Below, piece by piece: positions 16,668 through 26,453 of a DNA stretch of 64,000 bases. Made by a program: the position numbers and the translations under genes. The notes under the pieces were generated by a model. It made no database searches and was not told the DNA's origin. It saw nothing but the letters and a program-made list of their open reading frames with translations. Numbering within the stretch: position 1 is the stretch's first letter; each line of letters begins with the position of its first letter. The DNA is from Lysobacter auxotrophicus (GTDB lineage Bacteria > Pseudomonadota > Gammaproteobacteria > Xanthomonadales > Xanthomonadaceae), in contig NZ_AP027041.1 of assembly GCF_027924565.1 (NCBI RefSeq), forward strand, positions 2,232,001 through 2,296,000. The letters are read 5' to 3'.

Positions 16668-17072
16668 GGTGTTGGGCGTTGGTGTTTTGAACGCCTTGAT
16701 GCGTGAGATCCGACGCGCTGGTGTTTAGCCCCTCTCCTACTGGGAGAGGGGTTGGGGTGAGGGTCGGGGCGTGCGGTCCGGTGATGCTCGCGATGCATCG
16801 ATGCTTTCGCCGACGATCAAGATGGGTTCCAGCTTTCGCTGGAATGACGTCAGTGGTTTTCCGACGGTGCGGTGCTTCCCGTTACGGGAGTTCCCTTACG
16901 TTATGAGCCTGGGTCCCGGCCTTCGCCGGGATGACGTCTAGGATGACGTCCGGGGATGACGTCTGGGATGACGGTGCCGCATTCCTCGCGGCACCCGCAC
17001 TCGGGACTACACCGCCCCTGCCCCCGAACCAAAACACATGACGCGCGCCTGCATCTCCCCTACCCTGCGCGC
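16668..17072. repeat. Gene-free stretch holding three dispersed repeat types
   Basis: No gene is seen in these 405 bases. 16728-16770 carries CCCCTCTCC-TACTGG-GAGAGGGGTTGGGGTGAGGG, 16823-16851 carries GGTTCCAGC-TTTC-GCTGGAATGACG, and 16911-16938 carries GGGTCCCGG-CCTTCG-CCGGGATGACG. A degenerate tail (GGATGACGTCTGGGATGACG) follows the last unit. All three types recur elsewhere in this window, and Xanthomonadaceae genomes carry similar palindromes. Confidence 0.75.
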
Positions 17073-17525
17073 ATGAATATTTCCCAGCGCCTCAGCACCA
17101 CGCTCGCCGCGTTCGCCACCCTTGCCCTGCTCGCCGCTTGCGCCGATCCCGGGCCGCCGCCGGGGGGCGTGATTCCGAAGTTCGAGGTCGTCGACCAGCA
17201 GGTCGGCACCGGCGCGGAAGCCAAGGCCGGCATGGACGTCACCGTCCACTACACCGGCTGGAACTACGACAAGGCCAAGCCCGACGGGCGCGGCGAGAAG
17301 TTCGACAGCTCGCGCGATCGCAACGAGCCCTTCACCTTCCTGCTCGGTGCCGGCCGCGTGATCCGCGGTTGGGACGAAGGCGTCGCCGGCATGCGTGTGG
17401 GTGGCAAGCGCGTGTTGCGGATCCCCGCCGAATACGGCTACGGCCGCAAGGGCGCGGGCGGCGTCATTCCGCCCAACGGCTCGCTCGTGTTCGAGGTCGA
17501 ACTGCTCGACGTCCGCGCGCACTGA
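17073..17525 (+). CDS. FKBP-type peptidyl-prolyl isomerase, lipoprotein
   Basis: Exported prolyl isomerase of 150 residues. The lipobox LLAAC gives a lipid-anchored mature protein in the periplasm or outer membrane. The FKBP domain is complete: DVTVHYTGW, KFDSSRDRNEPFTFLLGAGRVIRGWDEGVAGMRVGGKRVLRIPAEYGYG and VIPPNGSLVFEVELL. The usual FK506-pocket residues (Tyr, Phe, Asp, Val-Ile, Trp, Tyr) are all recognisable. The start at 17073 places the signal peptide directly at the N-terminus. It is convergent with the next gene. Confidence 0.94.
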   Translation: MNISQRLSTTLAAFATLALLAACADPGPPPGGVIPKFEVVDQQVGTGAEAKAGMDVTVHYTGWNYDKAKPDGRGEKFDSSRDRNEPFTFLLGAGRVIRGWDEGVAGMRVGGKRVLRIPAEYGYGRKGAGGVIPPNGSLVFEVELLDVRAH

Positions 17526-17543
17526 GCGCGCAGGAAGCGCGCG

Positions 17544-18533
<990 letters not shown>

Positions 18534-18654
18534 GCAGGCGCTCCTTGGCGGCGAGCCTTCGTACTGGGGGCGAGGCGCGACAAAACCAGCGTCGCGGCGT
18601 TCCATCCAGGCGCACCCAGCATTGCACGCCCGGCGGCATCGCCGCGTAAAGGCG

Positions 18655-19113
18655 TCACCACAGGTCGAACGTCACGCCCTCGCGCTCGTTGTCCCACACG
18701 GTGCTGAAGACCCACCAGCGCCCGTGTTCGAAGCACAGCTGGATGCTGTTGGCGCCGCGCCGGATGACCGGGGACTCCAGCGATTCGCGCGCCTCGTACC
18801 GGCTCCACACGTGCGCGACCTGGCCGAAGCGCTCCACGCGCTGGTCGATTTCCACCTCGAAAAAGCCATTTTGCGCAAAGAACGGGGCGACGTCGTCGAT
18901 GTAGGACTCGACATCGAACACCGCCGCGCGCGTGCTGCCGTCGGCCTCCACCACCGTACGCAGGCTGCGTGCCTGCGGGTGTTGCAGGTAGCGGAAACGC
19001 GCCCAGTCGCGCGGCGCGCCGGCCGGCCCGGAGATGCATTCGTAGATCGCCCGCACGATCGTCGGGATGTCCTGCGTGTCCTGCCACCACTGCGGGTTCG
19101 TCGCTTGCTGCAT
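18655..19113 (-). CDS. NTF2/SnoaL-like hypothetical protein
   Basis: Soluble protein of 152 residues with the cone-shaped SnoaL/NTF2-like pattern: helices at the N-terminus ([21 protein letters not shown]), then [45 protein letters not shown] and a closing strand [23 protein letters not shown] start at 19113, with AGGAG 7 bases upstream, rather than at upstream ATGs. The divergent chromate transporter gene is about 130 bases away. Function unknown. Confidence 0.7.
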   Translation of the reverse strand: MQQATNPQWWQDTQDIPTIVRAIYECISGPAGAPRDWARFRYLQHPQARSLRTVVEADGSTRAAVFDVESYIDDVAPFFAQNGFFEVEIDQRVERFGQVAHVWSRYEARESLESPVIRRGANSIQLCFEHGRWWVFSTVWDNEREGVTFDLW

Positions 19114-19241
19114 GGCTCGCTCCTGTGCGTGGACGCCCATCATGCTGCGCACGGTGTCAACGGAAGTGGAAGGGCCACGCGGCATACTCGGCACGATTTT
19201 CGCCACGGGCCGACGCCATCGAAACGACCTCCGCCCTCGAC

Positions 19242-20402
19242 GTGTTCCGTGCGTTCCTTCGCCTGGGGCTGGTCTCCTTCGGCGGGCCGATCGCGCATCT
19301 GGGCTATTTCCGCGAGGAATTCGTCGTGCGCCGGCGCTGGCTGGACGACGAACGGTACGCGCAGCTGCTGGCGATCTGCCAGTTCCTGCCCGGCCCGGCG
19401 AGCAGCCAGATGGGTTTCGCGATCGGCCTGCTGCGCGCGGGATGGCGCGGCGCGCTGGCGGCGTTCGTCGGCTTCACCCTGCCCTCGGCGCTGCTGATGT
19501 TCGGCTTCGCGTCGGTGTCGGCCCGGCTGGACCGCGGCCTCGGCGCGGCCGTCGTCCACGGGTTGAAGCTGGTCGCGGTGGCGGTGGTCGCGCACGGTCT
19601 GCTCGGCATGGCACGGCAGATGACGCCGGATGCGCGGCGCCTCGCCATCGCCGTGCTCGCCTGCGCCTGCGTGCTGTGGTTCGGCACGGCGTGGGCGCAA
19701 CTGATCGCGATCGCGATGGGCGCGGTGCTCGGCGGCCTGCTGTGCGGTCGCGTCGCGCTGCGGGCGTCGCCGTCGACGCTGCCGGTGCGCTACGGGCGCA
19801 GCGTCGCGCTGGCGTTGCTGGCGGTGTTCGCCTGCGGGCTGGTCGCGGCGCTGGCCTGGCCGTCGCAGGCGCCGACGGCGGGGGCGATGGCGGCCGCGTT
19901 CTATCGCGCCGGCGCGCTGGTGTTCGGCGGCGGACACGTCGTGCTGCCGTTGCTGCAGGAGGCGCTGGTCGAATCCGGCTGGATCCCGTCGGCGACGTTC
20001 CTCGCCGGCTACGGCGCTGCGCAGGCCGTGCCCGGGCCGATGTTCTCGATCGCCGCCTACCTCGGCGCCGTGGTGCCGACAGGTTGGCCGTCGGCGGCGT
20101 TCGCATGCGTGGCCGTGCTGGCGGTCTTCGCGCCCGGCTTCCTGCTGCTCGCGGCGACGCTGCCGTTCTGGCAGCGCGTGCAGGCGATGCGCGGCGCCGG
20201 GCCGATGCTCGCCGGCGTCAACGCCGCGGTCGTCGGCCTGCTGGCGGCGGCGTTCTACGATCCGGTGTGGACGCAGGGGATCGCATCGTGGCGCGATGTC
20301 CTCGTCGTGATCGTCGCCTTCGCGCTGCTGCTGCGTTTGCGCGCGGGCGCGTTGTGGGTGGTGGCGTGGTGCGTGGGGGCGTCGGTGGTGTTGTCGCTGT
20401 AG
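19242..20402 (+). CDS. chrA: Chromate transporter ChrA family (two CHR domains)
   Basis: Inner-membrane anion transporter of about 386 residues that expels chromate or a related anion. The first CHR domain begins RAFLRLGLVSFGGPIAHLGYFREEFVVRRRWL, with the key FGGPIAHLGYFR motif, then FLPGPASSQMGFAIGLLRAG. The second half repeats it: RAGALVFGGGHVVLPLLQEALVESGW and AVPGPMFSIAAYLG. The long two-domain form is normal for ChrA. The start is uncertain: no ATG is available in frame nearby, so I use GTG at 19242, which directly precedes the conserved domain and has no clear ribosome site. Confidence 0.85.
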   Translation: MFRAFLRLGLVSFGGPIAHLGYFREEFVVRRRWLDDERYAQLLAICQFLPGPASSQMGFAIGLLRAGWRGALAAFVGFTLPSALLMFGFASVSARLDRGLGAAVVHGLKLVAVAVVAHGLLGMARQMTPDARRLAIAVLACACVLWFGTAWAQLIAIAMGAVLGGLLCGRVALRASPSTLPVRYGRSVALALLAVFACGLVAALAWPSQAPTAGAMAAAFYRAGALVFGGGHVVLPLLQEALVESGWIPSATFLAGYGAAQAVPGPMFSIAAYLGAVVPTGWPSAAFACVAVLAVFAPGFLLLAATLPFWQRVQAMRGAGPMLAGVNAAVVGLLAAAFYDPVWTQGIASWRDVLVVIVAFALLLRLRAGALWVVAWCVGASVVLSL

Positions 20403-20414
20403 CCGGCGCAGCGG

Positions 20415-22019
20415 TCAGGACCCGGCCTTCTTTTCCTCGACCGGCGTCAGGCGCAGGTCCTGGAAATCGAAGCTGAAGTCCGTCAGCGGCGAGATCGCTT
20501 CCATGCGTCCCTCGCGCACTTCGCCGTCGGCGTCGAGCGAGAACGTCACGAACGCGTCCGCGTTGAGCCAGCGCTCGTTCCAGCGCACGATGAAGGTGTC
20601 GTGCTGCCACGGCTCCATGCGGCCGACGAGGTCCGGCGTGCGCGAGAAACGCATCACCAGCCCGTCCTTGCCCTGCTCGACGACGATGTCGCCGTACCAC
20701 GGATCGCGATACGTACGCGCATACGCCGACAGCGGGCGCGACGGCGGGGCGTCGGCCGCGCGCGCCTGCACGTGCTTGCGCCAGTCCTCGTCGGCCTTGT
20801 CCTTCGACTTGGCGAGCGCGGCGGCGTAGGCGGCCGTCCAGTCGGTGCGCGGCGCATCGAGGAACGCGTCGAGCACGCGCATCGTCACCGCATTGAACGC
20901 ACCGCCGACTTCGGCGTTGGTCAGCACGATCACGCCGAGCTTCTGCTGCGGCACCAGCGTCACGCGCGACACCATGCCCGGCCAGCCGCCGGTGTGCGAC
21001 ACCAGCTTGCGGCCGCGGTAATCCGACAGCTGCCAGCCTTCGCCGTAGCCCAGGAAGTTCGGTCTGGCGGCTTCGAGTTCCGGCACCAGCGGCTTGGGGA
21101 TTTTGATTGGCGTGATCACCGACCACATCTCCTGCTGGCGCTCTTCGGAGAACAGGCGCTGCTGCGTTCCCTTCGCGTCGGTGTAGGTGCCGCCGGCCAG
21201 CTGCATGTTCATCCAGCGGCCCATGTCGTGCACGCTCGAATAGACGCCGCCCGCACCGGACACGTTGTGCCAGGTCATGCGCGGCGCCGGTTGCAGGTCC
21301 TTGAAATCGGCCTTCGCGTGGCCGGTGGCGACGTTGTCGCGAGGACGCAACGCGTCGGAGTTGAAGCGCGTGTCGCGCATGCCCAGCGGCGCGAAGATGC
21401 GCTGCTGCAGGAACTGCGCGTAACTCTGGCCGCTGGCCTGCTCGATCACCAGCTGCGCGACGCCGTAGAGGATGTTGTCGTAGGCGTACTGCCCGCGGAA
21501 GCTGCCGGTCAGCGGCACGTCCTTCAGCCGGCGCGCGACGTCTTCGGTCGTGTAGTCCGTGCCGGGCCAGTACAGCAGGTCGCCCGCGCCGAGCCCCAGT
21601 CCACTGCGATGCGCGAGCAGGTCGCGCACGCGCATTTCCTGCGTGACGTAGGCGTCGGACATGCGGAACCACGGCAGGTGGTCGACCACGCGATCGTCCA
21701 GGCTCAGCTTGCCTTCGTCGGCGAGGATCGACAGCGACGCCGCGGTAAAGGCCTTCGTGTTGGAGGCGATCGCGAAGAGCGTCTTCGCATCGACCGGCGC
21801 CGGCTTGCCCATTTCGCGCACGCCGAAACCGCGCTCCAGCACCACCTGCCCGTCCTTCACCACCGCCACCGCGATGCCCGGCACGTCGAACTGCTTGCGC
21901 ACGCCTTCGACGTAGGCATCGAAATCCTGCAGCTGCGGCGGCAACGCGGGGTCGTCGGCATGCGCGACGCCCGTCGCGAGGAGGAGCGCCAGGGCGGCGG
22001 AAATCGTGCGGCGATGCAT
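20415..22019 (-). CDS. Serine hydrolase, beta-lactamase/AmpC-type with C-terminal DUF3471-like domain
   Basis: Exported serine hydrolase of 534 residues with a Sec signal (ISAALALLLATGVAHAD). Class C/transpeptidase-like residues are visible: SxxK in IASNTKAF (S86, K89), the YxN-like YAYDN, and HTGG near residue 340. A C-terminal domain of about 150 residues follows the catalytic domain (EDWRKHVQARAADA onward) and resembles DUF3471. This group includes D-aminopeptidases, esterases and EstB-like proteins, and true beta-lactamase activity is uncertain. Convergent with chrA, with a 12-base gap. Confidence 0.88.
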   Translation of the reverse strand: MHRRTISAALALLLATGVAHADDPALPPQLQDFDAYVEGVRKQFDVPGIAVAVVKDGQVVLERGFGVREMGKPAPVDAKTLFAIASNTKAFTAASLSILADEGKLSLDDRVVDHLPWFRMSDAYVTQEMRVRDLLAHRSGLGLGAGDLLYWPGTDYTTEDVARRLKDVPLTGSFRGQYAYDNILYGVAQLVIEQASGQSYAQFLQQRIFAPLGMRDTRFNSDALRPRDNVATGHAKADFKDLQPAPRMTWHNVSGAGGVYSSVHDMGRWMNMQLAGGTYTDAKGTQQRLFSEERQQEMWSVITPIKIPKPLVPELEAARPNFLGYGEGWQLSDYRGRKLVSHTGGWPGMVSRVTLVPQQKLGVIVLTNAEVGGAFNAVTMRVLDAFLDAPRTDWTAAYAAALAKSKDKADEDWRKHVQARAADAPPSRPLSAYARTYRDPWYGDIVVEQGKDGLVMRFSRTPDLVGRMEPWQHDTFIVRWNERWLNADAFVTFSLDADGEVREGRMEAISPLTDFSFDFQDLRLTPVEEKKAGS

Positions 22020-22156
22020 GGGCGAAGCGACTCCGGTGGTGTGAGCGCCCGAAGATACCTGCTTTGCGCCTGCGCCGGACTGCACGGAAGTTGGCCGTAC
22101 GCCGGAAGGCCGCGGCCACGCAGGCATAATTGCCTGCCCCTTACGCCCCGCGCCTC

Positions 22157-23407
22157 ATGCCCACTCCGTCGCAGTTGCACGTCCGCCTCGCCATCGTCGG
22201 CGGCGGCCCCGCCGGCCTGATGGCGGCCGAGGTCGCGCGCGCAGCGGGCGTGGAGGTGGACCTGTTCGAGGCCAAGGGCTCGGTGGGCCGCAAGTTCCTG
22301 ATCGCCGGCAAGGGCGGCCTCAACCTCACGCACGGCGAACCGCGGCCCGCGTTCGATGCGCGCTACGGCGAACGTGCGCGCGAGCTCGCCGCGTGGCTCG
22401 ACGATTTCGACGCGGATGCGTTGCGTGAATGGGCGCGCGGCTTCGGCGTGGAGACCTACGTGGGCACGTCGGGCCGCGTGTTTCCGACCGACCGCAAGGC
22501 CGCGCCGCTGCTGCGCGGCTGGGTGCGCCGGCTGCGCGAGGACGGCGTGCGCTTCCACGTGCAGCATCGCTGGACCGGCTGGACCGACGACGGCGCACTG
22601 CGTTTGGCGACGCAGGACGGCGAACTCCACGTGCACGCGGACGCGACGGTGCTCGCGCTCGGCGGCGGAAGCTGGCCGGAACTCGGATCGGACGGCGCAT
22701 GGGTGCAGGCGCTGCAATCGCGCGACGTCGATGTCGCGCCGCTGGTTCCATCGAACTGCGGCTTCGACATCGGCTGGAGCGAACACTTCGCCAGTCGCCA
22801 CGCGGGGGCGCCGCTCAAACCCGTCGTGGCGCATTGGCACGATGCATCGGGCCAGCCGCACGAATTGCAGGGCGAATGCGTCGTCACGCAAACCGGCATC
22901 GAAGGCAGCCTGGTCTATGCGCTGTCGGCGATGCTGCGCGATGCGATCGCGAAGCATGGCGAGGTCACGCTCGAACTCGATCTGGCGCCCGGCCGCGAGC
23001 TGCATCGGTTGCGTGCGGATCTCGACAGACCGCGCGGCGGCCGCAGCCTCACCGAACACCTGCGCCGGCAGGTCGGCATCGAAGGCGTCAAGACCGCGCT
23101 GCTGTACGAAGTGCTTGGCAAGGACGCGATGCAGGACACGCAGCGGCTCTCGCGCACGATCAAGCGACTGCCGCTGAAGCTGCTGCGCGCGCGGCCGATC
23201 GCGGAGGCGATCAGCAGCGCGGGCGGCGTTCGACTGGAAGCGCTCGACCCGCAGACGCTGATGTTGCGCGCGATCCCGGGCGTGTTCTGCGCGGGCGAAA
23301 TGCTCGACTGGGAAGCGCCGACGGGCGGGTATCTGCTGACGGCGTGTTATGCGAGTGGATTACGCGCGGCACGTGGCGCGGTCGCGTGGCTGGAAGCTCG
23401 CCGTTGA
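22157..23407 (+). CDS. FAD-dependent oxidoreductase of the HI0933/YhiN family
   Basis: Flavoprotein of 416 residues. The dinucleotide motif LAIVGGGPAGLMAAEVARAAGVEVDLFEAKGSVGRKFLIAGKGGLNLTHGEP is the HI0933/BaiN-like N-terminus, and RPIAEAISSAGGVRLEALDPQTLMLRAIPGVFCAGEMLDWEAPTGGYLLTACYASG is its conserved C-terminus. Biochemistry is poorly known, and BaiN members act on bile acids. The start at 22157 puts the GGGPAG loop near residue 17. No neighbour suggests a substrate. Confidence 0.9.
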   Translation: MPTPSQLHVRLAIVGGGPAGLMAAEVARAAGVEVDLFEAKGSVGRKFLIAGKGGLNLTHGEPRPAFDARYGERARELAAWLDDFDADALREWARGFGVETYVGTSGRVFPTDRKAAPLLRGWVRRLREDGVRFHVQHRWTGWTDDGALRLATQDGELHVHADATVLALGGGSWPELGSDGAWVQALQSRDVDVAPLVPSNCGFDIGWSEHFASRHAGAPLKPVVAHWHDASGQPHELQGECVVTQTGIEGSLVYALSAMLRDAIAKHGEVTLELDLAPGRELHRLRADLDRPRGGRSLTEHLRRQVGIEGVKTALLYEVLGKDAMQDTQRLSRTIKRLPLKLLRARPIAEAISSAGGVRLEALDPQTLMLRAIPGVFCAGEMLDWEAPTGGYLLTACYASGLRAARGAVAWLEARR

Positions 23408-23429
23408 GTGTGCAGAAAAGCGGGCGTGT

Positions 23430-23628
23430 GTAGCCCGCGAAGGGAACCGGGGAGGACGTGAGGGATCCCGGGTGCGCTTCGCTTACCCGGGCTACAAGAG
23501 CTGGGATAGCCATGCCTTGTTCCGCAAGGGCGCGAAGCGACACCGCGGCGCGGTGATGCAGCGGCTGCCGAGCGCTTCGGCTTCGTTGCCCCTCACCCCA
23601 ACCCCTCTCCCGGGGGGAGAGGGGCTGT
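23430..23628. repeat. Repeat cluster between genes
   Basis: 23430-23495 holds the third copy of the GTAGCCCG...CCCGGGCTAC palindrome. 23588-23625 holds CCCCTCACCCCAACCCCTCTCC-CGGGG-GGAGAGGGG, the opposite orientation of the unit at 16728. No gene is present between 23408 and 23706. Confidence 0.75.
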
Positions 23629-23706
23629 AAGCGGCGTCATGTCGCGCGATGGCAAACCAGCTGCTTGCCGTGCTCGCAAAGCACCTACGTCGAAAGCATC
23701 GCGCCC

Positions 23707-24375
23707 TCAACGCTTCGCGACCTTCTTCCCTTCCGCATCGCCGCCGCCGGCGATCGGGAAATACTGCGTGCTCGCGCACAGCTCCACGCCGATGGCGCTC
23801 GCGGCAGGCAGGTCGGTGCCCTTCAGGCCGATGAGCTTGAGCGTCTCGCCGGTGGTGTCCTCGACTTTCGCCAGCGCGATGAAGCCGGTGCGGTTGCCGC
23901 CGCACAGGGCGTTGGCGGGCGACTGCGTCGGCGGGGTTTCCTCAAGCACGCGGCGCAGCTCGATCGGCTGCGAGGCGTCGACGATCATCGCCTGCGCGTA
24001 GGTCGCGCCGGCCGAGTACTGGTCGCCGCCGGACACCAGCGCGACGCGTTCGGTGGTGAAGCTCGCACCGTTCTCGCCCTTGATCAGCGTGTCTTCCACC
24101 GACAGCTTGCCGGTCACCGAGGTGGCCACCGGGTTGCCCGGGTCGAACTCTCCGAGCGCGACCGGCTTGATCATCGGCGGCGCGGCGCGTTCGACCGGCT
24201 TGGCGTTGACGTCCGGTTGCGGGTTGGCGGAGGGCGCCGGCGCGGTGATCGCTTCCGGCGGCGCGGTGTTCACCGGCGCCTGCGGTTCGCAGGCTGCCAG
24301 GCCCGCCACCAGCATCACCGCCGCCACGCGCGGGGCCATCGACATCACACCAGGTTTCATCATCGCCTTGCTCAC
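23707..24375 (-). CDS. Lipoprotein of unknown function (222 aa)
   Basis: Outer-membrane or periplasmic lipoprotein with a lipobox at VAGLAAC. A Pro/Ala-rich linker leads to a domain containing VALGEFDPGNPVATSVTGKLSVEDTLIKGENGASFTTERVALVSGG, and two Cys residues (CGGNRTGF and ELCAS) that could form a disulfide. I start at GTG 24375 because AAGGAG lies 9 bases upstream, while the nearby ATGs are too far from it. I do not recognise the domain. Immediately upstream (47 bases) ends the TrhO gene on the same strand. Confidence 0.7.
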   Translation of the reverse strand: MSKAMMKPGVMSMAPRVAAVMLVAGLAACEPQAPVNTAPPEAITAPAPSANPQPDVNAKPVERAAPPMIKPVALGEFDPGNPVATSVTGKLSVEDTLIKGENGASFTTERVALVSGGDQYSAGATYAQAMIVDASQPIELRRVLEETPPTQSPANALCGGNRTGFIALAKVEDTTGETLKLIGLKGTDLPAASAIGVELCASTQYFPIAGGGDAEGKKVAKR

Positions 24376-24427
24376 GGATCGGGGCTCCTTGCGGGTCGTG
24401 GACGCGGCGGGGGAAGTCCGTGCCGCC

Positions 24428-25168
24428 TCAGGCGGCGTCGTCCACGAGCGGTTGCAATTGCGGGTCGAGGGCGACGCGCCCGTCGAACACGAAACAGCGG
24501 CCATCGTAATGGCGGCCGCCGACCTGCTCAAAGTACCCCAGGATGCCGCCGTCGAGCTGCAACACGTTTTGCATTCCGTCGGCCTGCATCCACAACGCGG
24601 CCTTCTCGCAACGGATACCGCCGGTGCAGAAGCTCACGACGGTGGCGTCGCGCAGCGCCTCGCGGTGCGGTGCGAGCGCTTCGGGCAGGTCGGTGAAATT
24701 GTCGATGGGCAAGGTCAATGCGCCCGTGAAGGTTCCGTAGCCGAATTCCTCGCGGTTGCGCGTATCGAGCATCACCACCGGCTTGCCCGCATCGTCGACG
24801 CCATGGTCGAGCCAGCGCGCCAGCGTGTGCGGTTCGACGGTCGGTGCGCGACCGTCCGACAACGGCGACGCGTTGTCGCGCCGGAAGCTGATGATCTCCG
24901 GCTTCACCTTCGTCTTGAGCCGGCCGAACGGCTGGCCGCGGCTGTGGCTGAACTTCACCAGCAGCTCGGCGAAGCGTTCGTCCTCGCGCAGGGCGCCCAA
25001 GAAGCCGTGGATCGCGTCGTCCTCGCCGGCCAGGAACAGGTTGATGCCCTCGCCGGCGACGAGGATCGTGCCGCGCAGTCCGGCGGCGTCGGCCCGCTCG
25101 TGCAGGCGCTGCGCAAGCCCGTCGGGCTGCGCGATGGGAACGAAGTGATAGGCGGCGATATTGAGCAT
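24428..25168 (-). CDS. trhO: tRNA uridine(34) hydroxylase TrhO, rhodanese-like
   Basis: Rhodanese-domain protein that, in characterised relatives, hydroxylates U34 of tRNA to give 5-hydroxyuridine. The UPF0176 N-terminal domain includes GLRGTILVAGEGINLFLAGEDDAIHGFL. The rhodanese domain has VVMLDTRNREEFGYGTFTGA and the active site SFCTGGIRCEKAA, with C181 as the catalytic residue and a second Cys at 187. The length of 246 aa is shorter than the E. coli protein (about 350 aa), as in the short TrhO forms. Cytosolic. Confidence 0.92.
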   Translation of the reverse strand: MLNIAAYHFVPIAQPDGLAQRLHERADAAGLRGTILVAGEGINLFLAGEDDAIHGFLGALREDERFAELLVKFSHSRGQPFGRLKTKVKPEIISFRRDNASPLSDGRAPTVEPHTLARWLDHGVDDAGKPVVMLDTRNREEFGYGTFTGALTLPIDNFTDLPEALAPHREALRDATVVSFCTGGIRCEKAALWMQADGMQNVLQLDGGILGYFEQVGGRHYDGRCFVFDGRVALDPQLQPLVDDAA

Positions 25169-25224
25169 CCGCCTATTTTAACCTGCATGCATCGCGTTAA
25201 CTTGCAGCCGCAAGTCTCTGATTT

Positions 25225-25872
25225 CTATGGCGCATCCGAGGTGCGTCGCAACCAGCTCGCAGCCAGCATCAACCAGACCACGATGGCCGCGATCACCGCC
25301 TTCTGGCTGAGCCCGCGCGGCAACTCCCGCCACAGCGCATGGAGCCAGAGCGCGACGAAGCAGAACGCCGCGAGCCCGAAGGCCAGCGCGAAGTGCTGCC
25401 GCCAGCGCGGATCGCGACGAAGCACCCAGCTCTGCAGCAGCATGCCAAGCGTCGTGCCCAGGAACGCCAGCGGCGCCGAGATCGCGTGGATCTTCGCCGC
25501 CGTCGTCAAGACCGCCGCCCCGCCCCGGTCGGTTTCGGCCCACGCGGTGACGGCCACGCCGATCGCGCCGATCAGGAACAGGCACAGCGCCAGCCGACTC
25601 CGGCCCTCGCGCGTGGCCGCGCCGTAGTAGCCGGCGCCGATCAGCGCCAGGCTCAACGCGAGCCCGAGGTAGGCCAGCTGCAGCCAGACGCCGAGCGGAC
25701 CCAGCAGGTAGAAGCTCAGCGTCGCGCGGACGAAGTCGAGGTCCGCGCGCAGGAACTGCATCGCGATGGCGACCGCCGCGAACACCGCGACGCCGACCAG
25801 CGCCCACGTCCCGATCGTGCGCGTACGCGCGGCGTTGGCCCTTGCCTGCGCGACGACCGGGACGTCGGACAT
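25225..25872 (-). CDS. DUF998-type multi-pass membrane protein
   Basis: Integral membrane protein of 215 residues with about six hydrophobic segments (GTWALVGVAVFAAVAIAMQFL, YLLGPLGVWLQLAYLGLALSLALIGAGYY, LALCLFLIGAIGVAVTAWAE, and three more). The pattern and length fit DUF998. Its ATG overlaps the stop of the upstream DUF1993 gene (TGATG), so both are translated together. Function unknown. Confidence 0.78.
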   Translation of the reverse strand: MSDVPVVAQARANAARTRTIGTWALVGVAVFAAVAIAMQFLRADLDFVRATLSFYLLGPLGVWLQLAYLGLALSLALIGAGYYGAATREGRSRLALCLFLIGAIGVAVTAWAETDRGGAAVLTTAAKIHAISAPLAFLGTTLGMLLQSWVLRRDPRWRQHFALAFGLAAFCFVALWLHALWRELPRGLSQKAVIAAIVVWLMLAASWLRRTSDAP

Positions 25873-26381
25873 CAGCGTCCTCCCATGTAGTCCAGCTTGC
25901 CGACCGGCACGCCGTTGTGGCGCAGCAGCGCGTAAGCGGTGGTCACGTGGAAGAAGAACTGCGGCAGGCCGTATTGCAGCAGGTAGCCGCGGCCATCGAA
26001 GCGGCGCTCCTTCGGCGTGCCCGGACGCAGCACGATCTCGCGCTCGGCTGCGCCTTCGAACAGCAGCGCATCCAGCCCTTCGACGAACGCCAGGGTCTTC
26101 GCGATGCGCTGGCGCAGTTCCTCGAACGAGCGCTCCTCGTCCGCCATCGCCGGCACTTCGACGTCGGCCAGGCGCGCGCTCACGCTCTTGGCGAAATCGC
26201 AGGCGATCTGCACCTGGCGCGACAGCGGGAACATGTCGGGGAACAGCCGCGTGTGCAGCAGCACGTCGGGGTCGTAGCCCTGCGCCTTCGCGTGGGCCTC
26301 GCCCTTGGCGAGCAGGCCGTCGAGCGCGCCGAGCATGTGGCGGAATACGGGCACGCTTGCGTCGTGCAGGGAAAGGGACAT
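25872..26381 (-). CDS. DUF1993 family protein
   Basis: Helical protein of 169 residues in the DinB-like DUF1993 family. LSLHDASVPVFRHMLGALDGLLAKGEAHA is the family start, and the closing YLLQYGLPQFFFHVTTAYALLRHNGVPVGKLDYMG is strongly conserved. The DinB fold usually binds a metal ion with His residues (here H141 region and others), but enzyme activity is not known. It overlaps the DUF998 gene by one base. Confidence 0.85.
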   Translation of the reverse strand: MSLSLHDASVPVFRHMLGALDGLLAKGEAHAKAQGYDPDVLLHTRLFPDMFPLSRQVQIACDFAKSVSARLADVEVPAMADEERSFEELRQRIAKTLAFVEGLDALLFEGAAEREIVLRPGTPKERRFDGRGYLLQYGLPQFFFHVTTAYALLRHNGVPVGKLDYMGGR

Positions 26382-26453
26382 GCCGATCTCCAGAAGGTGG
26401 GATGCGGCGATGGTACACGGCGGCCGCGCCTTCCCGCGCCGCCCGGAGGCGGA

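Noticed and set aside
16728-16940. Possible CRISPR array or riboswitch in a repeat-rich gap
   Set aside because: The units differ in sequence, show no regular spacer, and are REP-like palindromes found elsewhere in the window.
20415-22019. True class C beta-lactamase
   Set aside because: SxxK and HTGG are present, but the protein is about 150 residues longer than AmpC and belongs to the broad EstB/D-aminopeptidase-like group, so resistance cannot be claimed.
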